Assembly: GCF_023250475.1 (NCBI RefSeq)
Contig: NZ_JAHFAQ010000002.1
Coordinates: forward strand, 1 to 43,801
Reading direction: 5' to 3'
Source of the DNA: Sulfuricurvum sp.
GTDB lineage: Bacteria; Campylobacterota; Campylobacteria; Campylobacterales; Sulfurimonadaceae
Length of the DNA stretch: 43,801 nucleotides
Every line of letters begins with the position of its first letter. The stretch's first letter is position 1. The notes under the pieces were generated by a model that saw only the letters and a list, made by a program, of their open reading frames with translations, was not told the origin of the DNA and made no database searches. This document shows, in pieces, positions 1 through 8,106 of this stretch. The position numbers and the translations under genes were made by a program.

Positions 1-1
1 A

Positions 2-253
2 GATCCCAGCGGTGATCCGCTCTCACTGATCCAATATAAAAATATAGATCTGTACCTCTCGTCTCAACCCATCAAGCAAAGCATCATCCTTATTGATGAA
101 TCACTGGTATGCAGTGCTGATGAAGCGATTGATGAAGAACTTTTCAGTTCCGGACGCTCCTCTATTCGATGCAGTGATAACCAACAGAAAATCAGAGCAA
201 TTCGCGCCTCACTTTACCCGGTGATACAGCATGCTAAACGGTACTTAGAATAA
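2..253 (+). CDS. 3' end of an unrecognised protein (5' truncated by the window)
   Basis: An open frame enters from the left edge and runs 83 codons to TAA at 251-253. It is too short to pass as a full gene with a start and is missing from the ORF track. The visible part is hydrophilic, with a stretch like IILIDESLVCSADEAIDEEL followed by a basic helix-like tail ending AKRYLE. The composition looks like real protein and the frame is clean across the whole segment. I do not recognise the family. Its stop overlaps the fliR stop tail to tail by 9 bases. Confidence 0.6.
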   Translation, partial: DPSGDPLSLIQYKNIDLYLSSQPIKQSIILIDESLVCSADEAIDEELFSSGRSSIRCSDNQQKIRAIRASLYPVIQHAKRYLE

Positions 254-1009
254 TTTTTCGAGGAAATTATAGGCATTTTGAGTTTGAGACGTAACAATCA
301 TCAATGTTGCCCCCAATGTCACCATTAGGACTATAAACGAGACGGCTATTTTAATCGGCATTCCGATAACGAGAAGGTTAAATTGCGGCATAGTTTTCAT
401 CAACATCCCGAAAATCAAGTCAGCCAACATAGATAACGCCGTAATCGGAAACGCAATCATAAATCCGACGACAAACATATTCGTCATGGCATGCATAATG
501 TATTGAAACAACGAAGGGGTCATCAGGAATCCCCCCAACGGAACGGCACTGATCGACTCAGATGCGTAAAGCAATATCCAGTGGTGCAAATCAAAAATAA
601 GCAATACCATCAGGGCCAATAATGACAAAAATTGATTGATAATCGGCATCGAAACTCCCGATTGCGGATCGATTGCCGAAGCGAGTGAGAATCCCATCAT
701 AAAGGATATCTGCCCTCCCGCAAAGGTGATAACATGATAAGCCAATTGCAATACAATCCCCACGGCAAGACCAAAGAGCATCTCTCCTAAAACCGCTACA
801 CTCAAACTAAGCGCATCGGTCGGAATATTCAAAGGAGGGACGGCACCGAAAAAGAATACGGTAAAGAAAAAAGCCATCGCCGCTTTGATCGAGATGGGGA
901 TATTCATGTGCGAAAATATGGGAACTGCCATAAAAAGAGCCGTAAAACGGGTAAAGAGCAAAATAAAAGCTACGGTTCGACCTTCACTAAAAATTTCTGC
1001 CCATTCCAT
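245..1009 (-). CDS. fliR: Flagellar biosynthetic protein FliR
   Basis: FliR is an inner-membrane component of the flagellar type III export gate, where it assembles with FliP and FliQ and works with FlhA and FlhB. The 254-aa product has the usual family length and is almost entirely hydrophobic helices. It shows family-typical segments such as the early LLFTRFTALFMAVPIFS helix and the SAIDPQSG loop near residues 110-117. The ATG lies 3 nt after the stop of the LolD-like ATPase gene, so the two are co-transcribed. The order rpsB-tsf-ABC ATPase-fliR matches my memory of Campylobacter jejuni, which places a flagellar gene downstream of translation genes. fliP and fliQ are not in the window. Confidence 0.95.
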   Translation of the reverse strand: MEWAEIFSEGRTVAFILLFTRFTALFMAVPIFSHMNIPISIKAAMAFFFTVFFFGAVPPLNIPTDALSLSVAVLGEMLFGLAVGIVLQLAYHVITFAGGQISFMMGFSLASAIDPQSGVSMPIINQFLSLLALMVLLIFDLHHWILLYASESISAVPLGGFLMTPSLFQYIMHAMTNMFVVGFMIAFPITALSMLADLIFGMLMKTMPQFNLLVIGMPIKIAVSFIVLMVTLGATLMIVTSQTQNAYNFLEKLF

Positions 1010-1012
1010 AGT

Positions 1013-1654
1013 TTATGCTCGCTTCAATGTACCGTTTTGCATACGATAAATATACGTGCATCGTGATGCCAACGATTCATCATGCGTAACGAGAACCATC
1101 CCTGCACGGTTTTCTCTCAAATAATCTTCGAAAATATCCATTACTTCCAATGCCGTAACGCGATCCAAATTTCCCGTCGGTTCATCCGCAAATATCAATC
1201 GGGGCTTTTTTGAGAGGACACGGGCAATTGAGACCCGCTGCTGCTGTCCGCCCGAGAGTTCGGTCACTTTTTGACGGATCACGTTCTCGATACCCAAACG
1301 CTTCAATAGATGTTCATCTATACTTTGACGTGCCAAAATTGAGGCAACCTCAAGATTCTCATACGCGCTAAACCCTTTAAAGAGGTAGTGGCTTTGGTAA
1401 ATTAATCCAAGATCAGAGCGTCGAAGCTGTACCAGTGCCGAATCATTCAACGTATAAATATCATTTTCAAACAATTCTACTTTTCCGGAATTTGGACGAA
1501 GCAACGAGGAGAGAATATGCAAAAGGGTTGATTTTCCGCTGCCGCTTACACCGACAATCGCCATCGACTCTCCCGCATTTAGGGTGAGCGAAATATCCTC
1601 AAATAGGGGATAGTCAAAAGCATGGGATAAAGAGGTTGCATTTAAAAGTATCAT
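1013..1654 (-). CDS. ABC transporter ATP-binding protein, LolD/MacB-type family
   Basis: A 213-aa soluble ABC ATPase. Walker A is GVSGSGKST near residues 35-43, the signature is [13 protein letters not shown], and Walker B is [13 protein letters not shown], with the switch His in LVTHDES. The ADEPTGNLD form and the length fit the LolD/MacB/FtsE group that drives lipoprotein release or other periplasmic work. No permease partner lies in the window, so the substrate cannot be assigned. The gene is followed 3 nt later by fliR and is separated from tsf by a hairpin terminator. The ATG has no Shine-Dalgarno sequence; a TATAAT sits 6 nt before it, which suggests a leaderless transcript. Confidence 0.85.
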   Translation of the reverse strand: MILLNATSLSHAFDYPLFEDISLTLNAGESMAIVGVSGSGKSTLLHILSSLLRPNSGKVELFENDIYTLNDSALVQLRRSDLGLIYQSHYLFKGFSAYENLEVASILARQSIDEHLLKRLGIENVIRQKVTELSGGQQQRVSIARVLSKKPRLIFADEPTGNLDRVTALEVMDIFEDYLRENRAGMVLVTHDESLASRCTYIYRMQNGTLKRA

Positions 1655-1660
1655 AGGGGA

Positions 1661-1666
1661 ATTATA
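1661..1666 (-). promoter_or_regulatory. -10 box for the LolD-like ATPase/fliR unit, predicted leaderless
   Basis: On the minus strand TATAAT is followed by TCCCCT and then the ATG at 1654. With the usual 6-7 nt from -10 to +1, transcription would start at the A of the start codon. No AGGA-like site lies upstream of the ATG. No clear -35 is visible. Confidence 0.6.
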
Positions 1667-1701
1667 AAGGAAATTAGATTAATAAAGGGGAAAAAGAGAG
1701 G

Positions 1702-1721
1702 ATTCCCGCTTTCGCGGGAAT
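1702..1721 (-). terminator. Hairpin terminator after tsf
   Basis: ATTCCCGC and GCGGGAAT form a perfect 8-bp stem around a 4-nt loop (GAAA on the minus strand). On the minus strand it is followed by CCTCTCTTTTT, a fair T-rich tail. It separates rpsB-tsf from the ATPase-fliR unit, which has its own -10 box just downstream. Confidence 0.7.
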
Positions 1722-1747
1722 GAGGAAAATTAAACCAAAAGGTTTCT

Positions 1748-2815
1748 TTACGCCATTTGAGCAGCGACTTCTTCTGCGAAGTTGTCAACTTTTTTCTCTA
1801 AACCTTCTCCGACTTCGTACTTAACGAACTCGACGATTTCAGCAGTACCACCATGCTTTGCAGCCTCTTTGGTAACCGCTTCGGCAACCGTCATAGAATC
1901 ATCCATAACGTAGTTTTGATCCAAAAGTGCAAGCTCTTTATCCAAAGTCGTATTGTCCGCTACGAAACGAGCCAATTGACCAGGGATGATGTTTGCCCAG
2001 ATTTTTTCCGGTTTACCGTCTGCAAGTAATTTTGCTTTGATCGCTTCTTCAGCAGCAGCCATAACTTCAGGAGTTAATTGTGATGCTGAGATGTACTGAG
2101 GAACGTTTTTCAACGGTTTTTTCAAACGCGCTAACTCTTCGTTCTCTGTCTTGATCGCTTCGATACGACCGATAGTTTCCGCTTCTACGAATGCAGGATC
2201 GAAATCTTTAGAGGTCAATGTCGTCGGTTTCATCGCCGCAGCGTGCATTGCAACGTTTTTAAGCATCGGAGCAAGGGCTTCGGCTACTTTTGCGTCAGAA
2301 CAGGTTGCCGCTACGAGAACACCAACGCGGCCGTTTGAGTGAACGTAACCGTTAACACATCCGTTTGCACCTGCATTGAGAGTTGCAAAACGACGTACTA
2401 CGATTTTTTCACCGATACGCGCTACTTGAGAGGTAAAGTACTCTGTAAAAGTAGCCGTTTCGTATGCAGTTTCGTTCAACTCTTCAACACTGCTGACACC
2501 TGTAGTAAATACGTGTGCCGCTGTGTTGCCGACAAGATTGATGAAACCGTCGTTTTTCGCAACGAAATCGGTTTCAGAGTTAACTTCTACCAAAGACGCT
2601 GATGTAAAGGTATCGGAAACTTTAAGACCCAAAAGTCCCTCAGCTGCTACGCGATCCGCTTTTTTAGCGGTTTGCGCCATACCACGGTCGCGCAAAAATT
2701 CTTTTGCTTTTTCCATGTCGCCATCACACTCAGTGAGGGCTTTTTTACAATCCATCATCGGCGCATCAGTCGCCGCGCGGAGGTCTTTTACCATCGCTGC
2801 TGTAACTTCTGCCAT
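1748..2815 (-). CDS. tsf: Translation elongation factor Ts
   Basis: EF-Ts exchanges GDP for GTP on EF-Tu in the cytoplasm. The N-terminus carries the UBA-like domain and the hallmark MMDCKKAL near residues 20-27, followed by EFLRDRG. The core contains [13 protein letters not shown] near residues 76-88. At 355 aa it is longer than the roughly 280-aa E. coli protein, as I recall is usual in Campylobacterota. The start is 2 nt after the rpsB stop, so the two are tightly coupled. Confidence 0.98.
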   Translation of the reverse strand: MAEVTAAMVKDLRAATDAPMMDCKKALTECDGDMEKAKEFLRDRGMAQTAKKADRVAAEGLLGLKVSDTFTSASLVEVNSETDFVAKNDGFINLVGNTAAHVFTTGVSSVEELNETAYETATFTEYFTSQVARIGEKIVVRRFATLNAGANGCVNGYVHSNGRVGVLVAATCSDAKVAEALAPMLKNVAMHAAAMKPTTLTSKDFDPAFVEAETIGRIEAIKTENEELARLKKPLKNVPQYISASQLTPEVMAAAEEAIKAKLLADGKPEKIWANIIPGQLARFVADNTTLDKELALLDQNYVMDDSMTVAEAVTKEAAKHGGTAEIVEFVKYEVGEGLEKKVDNFAEEVAAQMA

Positions 2816-2817
2816 GA

Positions 2818-3597
2818 TTACGCTTCCTCTGCTACTACTGCTACTTCTTCGACAGCCGCTTCAACTGCTACTTCAGATGCAACTTCTTCTTCCGCTACCG
2901 CTTCGTCGTTTCCGCCGTTGCGAAGTGCTTTACCTTCGTTGATCGCTTCAGCCATTTCTTTACAGAAAAGTTGAATTGAACGGATCGCATCGTCATTTCC
3001 AGGGATTGGAATGTCGATAACGTCCGGATCACAGTTAGTATCAAGTGGAGCAACAACTTGGATTCCGAGGTTACGCGCTTCTTGAACCGCAATGTGTTCT
3101 TTTACCGCATCGATAACGAACATCAAATCAGGCAAAGTTTTCATATGACGGATACCGCCGAGGTATGCAATCAATTTTTCTTTTTGACGATTCATCATCA
3201 ACGCTTCTTTTTTAGTCAAAAGGTTGATTTGTCCGTTTGCTTGCATCTCTTCGATGATGTCAAGTTTACGGATTGATTTTTGGATCGTCGGGAAGTTTGT
3301 CAACATTCCACCCAACCAGCGGTTGTCAACGTATGGCATTCCACATGCAACAGCCGCATCACGGATGGCTACGCGAGCTTGTTTTTTGGTCCCTACGAAA
3401 AGGACGGTTTTCCCCTCAGCCGCAGCATCAACTACTTGCTGATACGCATTGCGGAAATAACGCAATGTTTTTTGAAGATCGATGATGTAGATGTTTTTAC
3501 GAACACCGAAAATGTATTTTTTCATTTTCGGATTCCAACGACGTGTTTGGTGACCAAAGTGTACACCACATTCCAAAAGGTCTTTCATAGTTACCAT
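2818..3597 (-). CDS. rpsB: 30S ribosomal protein S2
   Basis: S2 is a late-assembling 30S subunit protein. The family signatures are present: [19 protein letters not shown] near the N-terminus, FVGTKKQA, and [13 protein letters not shown] in the centre. The product is 259 aa; about the last 30 residues are a low-complexity acidic tail of Ala, Val and Glu beyond the conserved fold. The DNA encoding the tail is an imperfect triplet-like repeat and gives leucine-rich shadow ORFs on the other strand. It is the first gene of the rpsB-tsf operon, with a leader of about 140 nt. Confidence 0.98.
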   Translation of the reverse strand: MVTMKDLLECGVHFGHQTRRWNPKMKKYIFGVRKNIYIIDLQKTLRYFRNAYQQVVDAAAEGKTVLFVGTKKQARVAIRDAAVACGMPYVDNRWLGGMLTNFPTIQKSIRKLDIIEEMQANGQINLLTKKEALMMNRQKEKLIAYLGGIRHMKTLPDLMFVIDAVKEHIAVQEARNLGIQVVAPLDTNCDPDVIDIPIPGNDDAIRSIQLFCKEMAEAINEGKALRNGGNDEAVAEEEVASEVAVEAAVEEVAVVAEEA

Positions 3598-3741
3598 AAG
3601 TGGCTCCTGTGTTAATGTATTTTTTGTTCATTCGTTTACTTGGGCGAGCGCAAACAGAGCCGATGAGACATCGGATGCACGAGAACAGCACGATTCGCTT
3701 GCGATTTTTTTCTTACGTCATAAAATGAGGAGAGAAAATCG
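3598..3741 (-). promoter_or_regulatory. rpsB 5' leader, possible S2 autoregulatory region
   Basis: If transcription starts about 7 nt after the -10 at 3747-3752, the mRNA has an untranslated leader of about 140 nt. It contains a hairpin with CCGATG and CATCGG arms (3660-3674) and a 3-nt loop. Long rpsB leaders that bind S2 are known in other bacteria. Whether this one does so is inference from length and position only. The stretch next to the start codon carries the ribosome binding site CAGGAG. Confidence 0.4.
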
Positions 3742-3746
3742 GGCTG

Positions 3747-3752
3747 ATTATA
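3747..3752 (-). promoter_or_regulatory. -10 box of the rpsB-tsf operon
   Basis: TATAAT on the minus strand, inside CAGTATAATCAGC. No good TTGACA is visible upstream, as is common for housekeeping promoters in Campylobacterota. Confidence 0.55.
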
Positions 3753-3840
3753 CTGAAACGGCTCTTAAATTTAGCTGTATTTAATAATGCGTCTGCGTCA
3801 CGTTTTTATCACACAAATCGCAACCTTTTAAAATTGCTTT

Positions 3841-3846
3841 TATACA
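3841..3846 (+). promoter_or_regulatory. Probable -10 box for the porin gene
   Basis: TATACA (in TTTTATACAATTT) lies about 50 nt upstream of the porin ATG. The -35 region is weak. The rest of the 299-base divergent region 3598-3896 holds only this promoter and the rpsB promoter and leader. Confidence 0.45.
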
Positions 3847-3896
3847 ATTTTCGTTACCATCGACTACAGCAATAAACGGCATGAGAAGAAGGGGAA

Positions 3897-5429
3897 ATGA
3901 TGAGAGAACGGATTTTGATTTCAGCCATCACTGCCGTAGTACTGACAACAACGGCAGTGGCGGATGATGCACTAATGCAGAGATTTGAAAAGTTAGAGCG
4001 CGAGATGGCGGCACTCCGAGCTGAACTGAACGCTATCAAAGCCGAAAACAGCCGTTTAAGTACTCAACTCTCTGCACCTCTCACCGCAGATGCAAAACAA
4101 GAAGTTGCTTCCGCTACCAAAGTCAATGAGACCCTCGAAGAGATTCAGGATCAAATCGACGGTTTGAATAAAAAGACCAACGGGAACAATCTAAAATTCG
4201 GTGTCGACTTTCGGACCAGTCTGGATAACATTCAGTACACAATGGCCGATGGCAGCAAGAAAGAAAACGATGCCCTTTTCACCAATCGGCTGTGGCTCAA
4301 TATGAGTTACGCCGCCAATAAAAACCTCAGTTTTGTAGGACAATTGGCGTATAACAAAATTTTCGGTCAACGTGCAGTCCCAACGGCAAGCGCCGGGATG
4401 GAAGGTTTTGACTGGATCAGCGGCGAATCGGCCTATGATGATACGCTCCGCGTCCGATCCGCTTATTTTTTCTATACTAATGAAGAACTTGCGGGAGTTG
4501 ATATCCCATGGACTTTCAGTATCGGCCGCCGTCCCTCTACCGAAGGTCACCTCATCAATTTTCGTGATGATGTCAAAGCCTCCTCTCCCCTCGCCCACGC
4601 GATCAATGTCGAATTTGACGGTGCCAGTGCCAAATTCGGGATGGAAGAGTTGACCGGTCTTAGCGGATCGTATTTTAAACTGTGTGCAGGTCGGGGAATG
4701 AGTGAGGCGGAACCGAGGTTTTCTTCCACTCCTTATACCGGCGATGGCTCTACCACAACCAATAACATTGATCTGGGAGGCATTATCATTGTTCCCTATG
4801 ACGATAAACAATACAGCACCGGCTTTCAATATACCTATGCCAATAACTTAATAGACCAATCTACTCCGGGCGGCGCGATGGAGAGTGTCGGAGGACTTCA
4901 TACCGCTACTGCTTTTGCTATGGTCAACGGTATCGGGGAAGGATGGAGTGACTTTTTGGATGATACGATGGTTTTTATCAGCGGAGCAATGTCTAAAACT
5001 GACCCCTATAAAGGGACAGGGAAACAAGGTATGTTAGGCTCATTTGATAGCGAAACAGGATACAGTTACTGGATCGGAACACAATTTCCCTCTCTTATCA
5101 GTGATGAGGGTCGATGGGGGGCTGAATTTAATCACGGTTCAAACTACTGGCGCCCGATCACCTATGGTGAAGACACTTTGATCGGTTCGAAAATCGCCGC
5201 TCGCGGAGATGCGTATGAGCTCTACGTCACCGAGCCTTTAGTCGATAACATTCTGACTTTCCAGCTTCGCTATACCTATATTGACTACGATTACAGCGGA
5301 AGCAACGGCTTTTTTGGAAGTGTCACGGGAACACCCATGAGCATGGATCAAGCCATCGGTGCCGGTTACGGCGGTAGTATCGTCGATAAAGCACAGGATA
5401 TCCGCGCTTATCTACGATATAAATTCTAA
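3897..5429 (+). CDS. Outer-membrane porin, DUF3373-like
   Basis: A 510-aa exported protein. Residues 1-23 form a signal peptide ending in TAVADD. A coiled coil follows at about residues 28-65 (EKLEREMAALRAEL), and then a long aromatic-rich beta-strand region ending in RAYLRYKF, with the terminal Phe typical of outer-membrane beta-barrels. The arrangement of short coiled coil plus barrel matches the DUF3373 porin-like family, which I know mainly from Campylobacterota; substrate unknown. ATG at 3897 or 3900 both follow the ribosome binding site GAAGAAGGGG; the first is kept. It is monocistronic, divergent from rpsB and convergent with bcp. Confidence 0.8.
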   Translation: MMRERILISAITAVVLTTTAVADDALMQRFEKLEREMAALRAELNAIKAENSRLSTQLSAPLTADAKQEVASATKVNETLEEIQDQIDGLNKKTNGNNLKFGVDFRTSLDNIQYTMADGSKKENDALFTNRLWLNMSYAANKNLSFVGQLAYNKIFGQRAVPTASAGMEGFDWISGESAYDDTLRVRSAYFFYTNEELAGVDIPWTFSIGRRPSTEGHLINFRDDVKASSPLAHAINVEFDGASAKFGMEELTGLSGSYFKLCAGRGMSEAEPRFSSTPYTGDGSTTTNNIDLGGIIIVPYDDKQYSTGFQYTYANNLIDQSTPGGAMESVGGLHTATAFAMVNGIGEGWSDFLDDTMVFISGAMSKTDPYKGTGKQGMLGSFDSETGYSYWIGTQFPSLISDEGRWGAEFNHGSNYWRPITYGEDTLIGSKIAARGDAYELYVTEPLVDNILTFQLRYTYIDYDYSGSNGFFGSVTGTPMSMDQAIGAGYGGSIVDKAQDIRAYLRYKF

Positions 5430-5437
5430 TCTTTCAT

Positions 5438-5457
5438 GTTTCCGCCCCTGCGGGAAC
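5438..5457. terminator. Bidirectional hairpin between porin and bcp
   Basis: GTTTCCGC and GCGGGAAC form an 8-bp stem (one T-G wobble) around CCCT. It sits in the 27-nt gap between convergent genes and touches the bcp stop codon. The T-tract is weak on both sides. Confidence 0.5.
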
Positions 5458-5924
5458 TACCCTTGTACTTTTGCCAATTCCTCTTTTACCTTTGCTACAT
5501 GATCTTTCACTTTCACATTTGTCCATGCCGCCTTTACGATCCCTTTTGGATCGATAATATAGGTTGATCGGACGATCCCCATGTACTCTTTACCGTAATT
5601 TTTTTTCATTGCCCATACGCCGTAATTTTGCATCATTTGCGTCGTCGGATCGCTAAGAAGGGTGATTTCAAGTGATTTTTTCTCAATAAAATTGCGGTGG
5701 GATTTAGTACTGTCGGCACTTACCCCAAGAATAATCGCTCCCAGATCATCATACTCATCCATCGCCTGGCTAAATTCACACGCTTCGGTCGTGCACCCCG
5801 GAGTGGAGTCTTTGGGATAAAAATACAAAACGATCCATTTTCCGCGCAGATCGCGGGAACAGATCTCTACATCGTCTTGGTTACTCAAACAAAAATCGGG
5901 GGCAGTACTTCCTACTTCTAACAT
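5457..5924 (-). CDS. bcp: Thiol peroxidase Bcp (PrxQ-type peroxiredoxin)
   Basis: Bcp reduces hydrogen peroxide and organic hydroperoxides using thioredoxin. The 155-aa length is normal. The active site is PKDSTPGCTTEACEF, with peroxidatic Cys44 and a resolving Cys49 five residues later, as in the E. coli Bcp type. The start ATG has an AAGG site 8 nt upstream. It is probably a single-gene unit. The trxA and trxB genes in the same window would supply its reductant. Confidence 0.93.
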   Translation of the reverse strand: MLEVGSTAPDFCLSNQDDVEICSRDLRGKWIVLYFYPKDSTPGCTTEACEFSQAMDEYDDLGAIILGVSADSTKSHRNFIEKKSLEITLLSDPTTQMMQNYGVWAMKKNYGKEYMGIVRSTYIIDPKGIVKAAWTNVKVKDHVAKVKEELAKVQG

Positions 5925-5943
5925 TTTTAATACCTTTTTTATT

Positions 5944-5949
5944 ATTTTA
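5944..5949 (-). promoter_or_regulatory. Possible -10 box for bcp
   Basis: TAAAAT on the minus strand about 20 nt before the bcp ATG, in an A/T-rich stretch. The -35 is not recognisable, so this is tentative. Confidence 0.35.
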
Positions 5950-5989
5950 ACGCCATCGGAATAGATCCCGATTGGCTACGTTAACACTA

Positions 5990-6010
5990 GGTTTACTTCG
6001 GCAGTAAGCC
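5990..6010 (-). terminator. Hairpin downstream of the aldehyde dehydrogenase
   Basis: On the minus strand GGCTTAC and GTAAACC pair (7 bp, one wobble) around a 7-nt loop, starting 5 nt after the stop codon of the upstream gene. No strong U-tract follows, so termination efficiency is uncertain. Confidence 0.4.
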
Positions 6011-6015
6011 CAAAT

Positions 6016-7431
6016 TCAAAGAATGACTATTGATTTGATTTCGGTAAATTCTTCTATTGCAAAACGGGGACCTTCGCGTCCGACACCGCTGAGTTTAACA
6101 CCGCCGTAGGGTTGAATATCAAAACGGAGCGTCGGCATATCGTTGATCACTACACCACCGGCATCGAGCTGATCAATAGCCTTAGTCGCATGGGCAAGAT
6201 TGTTGGTAAAAACCGAAAACTGCAAACCGTACGGTGAATCGTTCATACGCACTATTGCATCATCAATTCCATCCACACGTACCAAACTGACGATAGGGGC
6301 AAATACCTCTTCGCAGACGATTTTCATCGACTCGGTCACATCGGCCATGACGCACGGATAAAAAATTCGTCCCTCTCGATGCGGAGCGCTCAGAGGACGT
6401 GCCCCCTCTTCGATCGCACTCTCTACCCAGCTCATAGCCCTCTGTGCCGCTTCATCATTGATCAGCGGTCCTAAAAACGTATCTTCTTCGTAGGGAGAAC
6501 CGACCACAAGCTTGGAGGTAGCCTCGGTCATTTTAGCGGCAAACGCATCATAAACGGTACTCTCAACGTAAATTCTCTGAAGCGATATACACACTTGTCC
6601 GGAATTCACAAATGCCCCTATCGCACACCGTGATGCGGCATAATCGAGATCGGCACTCGTATCGATATACGTTGCCGCATTCCCTCCCAGTTCGAGAGAT
6701 ATTTTTTTGATCCCCGCACTTCTTGTGATGATATTACCTACCCCCACCGATCCGGTAAAACTAATGATGCGAGGAATGTCGCTGCCGACCAATGCACTTC
6801 CCACTTCCGCATCCCCATAAACGACACTGAGAGCATTGGGCGTTGCATAGGGGCTTTCGATAAAAAGCTGTGCCAACTTGTATGCGCATAACGGCGCTTC
6901 GGGAGTCGGTTTAAGAACAACGGCATTTCCTGCAACCAATGCGGGTGCTAATTTGTGGGCTACAAGATTCAGCGGAAAGTTAAAAGGGGTAATCGCAACA
7001 ACGACTCCGACCGCTTCTCTGCGCCAATACGCATGCGCACTCCGCCCGCTGCCCATTGCATCGGTATTAATCGTCTCGCCGTGCAATGTACGCATCGTTT
7101 CAGCAGAGAGAGTGATCGTCTCGATGCACCGATCCACTTCAATCCGCGCATAGGTGATCGGTTTGCCCACTTCATCACACAATATTTTTGCAAATATTTC
7201 GCGTTGCTCTTTGAGCTTTGATGCGACGTCCAACAGCCATGCGCACCGCTGATACAACGGGATTTTTTTTGCAACTTTAGAAGCATTTTTAGCTATTACG
7301 AGAGCTTCACGTGCATCATCGGCACTGCACTCAGCAACGCGTGAAACGACACGTCCGTCGAACGGACTGAGACGCTCATTGTAACTTTGTGCAATCACCT
7401 GACATGATCCCATCCAAACGTGTGCGTCCAT
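6016..7431 (-). CDS. NAD(P)-dependent aldehyde dehydrogenase
   Basis: A 471-aa member of the aldehyde dehydrogenase superfamily, which oxidises aldehydes to acids. The oxyanion Asn is N151 in TPFNFP, the general base Glu is E247 in SLELGG, and the catalytic Cys is C281 in NSGQVCISLQR. The cofactor-domain motif FTGSVGVG is also present. The overall pattern is like the lactaldehyde or non-phosphorylating glyceraldehyde-3-phosphate dehydrogenase branch, but the substrate cannot be read from sequence. The first ATG is kept because GGAG lies 8 nt upstream. It is transcribed alone, divergent from the globin gene. Confidence 0.9.
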   Translation of the reverse strand: MDAHVWMGSCQVIAQSYNERLSPFDGRVVSRVAECSADDAREALVIAKNASKVAKKIPLYQRCAWLLDVASKLKEQREIFAKILCDEVGKPITYARIEVDRCIETITLSAETMRTLHGETINTDAMGSGRSAHAYWRREAVGVVVAITPFNFPLNLVAHKLAPALVAGNAVVLKPTPEAPLCAYKLAQLFIESPYATPNALSVVYGDAEVGSALVGSDIPRIISFTGSVGVGNIITRSAGIKKISLELGGNAATYIDTSADLDYAASRCAIGAFVNSGQVCISLQRIYVESTVYDAFAAKMTEATSKLVVGSPYEEDTFLGPLINDEAAQRAMSWVESAIEEGARPLSAPHREGRIFYPCVMADVTESMKIVCEEVFAPIVSLVRVDGIDDAIVRMNDSPYGLQFSVFTNNLAHATKAIDQLDAGGVVINDMPTLRFDIQPYGGVKLSGVGREGPRFAIEEFTEIKSIVIL

Positions 7432-7461
7432 AAAATCGTCTCCGTCCTAAATTATGTTTCA

Positions 7462-7467
7462 ATTATA
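7462..7467 (-). promoter_or_regulatory. -10 box for the aldehyde dehydrogenase
   Basis: TATAAT on the minus strand within TTTGTATAATTG, about 30 nt before the ATG. The -35 is weak. Confidence 0.55.
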
Positions 7468-7530
7468 CAAATCATCACCTAAAACAAGGGGGAAAGAAAA
7501 TATTTAAGCTCTTTCTTTTTAAGAACCTCT

Positions 7531-7536
7531 TAGAAT
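7531..7536 (+). promoter_or_regulatory. Probable -10 box for the globin gene
   Basis: TAGAAT lies about 29 nt upstream of the globin ATG, which is preceded by the ribosome binding site GAGGAT. Confidence 0.45.
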
Positions 7537-7564
7537 ATGTCTCAAAAATACGCAGAGGATCATT

Positions 7565-8014
7565 ATGCTTGAACTTAAAATTACCGACGGTGTTTTAGGG
7601 GTACGCCCTCCCGTCACCAAACCCCATCCCGGGTTTTTCTTCCAAGTAGGGGAAGAGCGTTTTCGCCGCCTCGTCGATGATCATTATGAGATGATCCGAA
7701 ACAGCGATATTGCATTTTTATTTCCGGTCAATGATGATGAAGATTTCGCCAATGCCAAAAAACACGCGGCGGACTTTCTCATCCAAATCTGCGGCGGACC
7801 GGACTATTTTGCTCAAACACGCGGAGAACCTCGTATGGTCGGACGCCATGCACCGTTTCGTATCGATGAACACGGACGACGCCGATGGCTGGAATTTTAC
7901 GCCGCATTGCTCCCTAAGCTCGAAGATGAGGGGATAAATCCCGAATATATCCAATCATTTTGGGACTATCTCGATGTATTTTCCATTTGGATGATCAATA
8001 CACCCTCACATTAA
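7565..8014 (+). CDS. Truncated haemoglobin, group II (YjbI/TrHb2-like)
   Basis: A small haem protein of the 2-on-2 globin fold, likely involved in O2 or NO chemistry. The 149-aa product has an N-terminal extension of about 25 residues. The group II pattern GGPDYF...RHAPFRI...RRWLEFY follows, with proximal His H95 and the group-typical Trp W108. This differs from the group III globin Ctb of Campylobacter, which lacks the RHxPF form. The gene has its own promoter and a hairpin terminator, so it seems to be an independent unit. The physiological ligand is not evident. Confidence 0.88.
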   Translation: MLELKITDGVLGVRPPVTKPHPGFFFQVGEERFRRLVDDHYEMIRNSDIAFLFPVNDDEDFANAKKHAADFLIQICGGPDYFAQTRGEPRMVGRHAPFRIDEHGRRRWLEFYAALLPKLEDEGINPEYIQSFWDYLDVFSIWMINTPSH

Positions 8015-8019
8015 ACGGC

Positions 8020-8045
8020 TTCCCGCTTGGCGGGGATCTTCTCTT
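8020..8045 (+). terminator. Hairpin terminator after the globin gene
   Basis: TTCCCGC and GCGGGGA pair (7 bp, one wobble) around TTG, followed by TCTTCTCTT. It starts 5 nt after the globin stop codon. Confidence 0.65.
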
Positions 8046-8070
8046 AATAAACCTTAAATCACATCTGCGC

Positions 8071-8076
8071 TAAAAT
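8071..8076 (+). promoter_or_regulatory. Probable -10 box of the ilvE operon
   Basis: TAAAAT within GCGCTAAAATCTCC, about 30 nt before the chosen ilvE ATG. The -35 is weak. Confidence 0.45.
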
Positions 8077-8106
8077 CTCCCAATTTTTCTTTTGGAGATC
8101 TTCCCT

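Noticed and set aside
2151-2974. Several plus-strand ORFs inside tsf and rpsB, including a leucine-rich one
   Set aside because: They lie antisense to well-identified genes and come from the repetitive Ala/Glu/Val codons of the S2 tail; no ribosome binding sites.
6016-7431. Aldehyde dehydrogenase and globin as a joint stress-response module
   Set aside because: They are divergent with separate promoters and nothing beyond adjacency links them.
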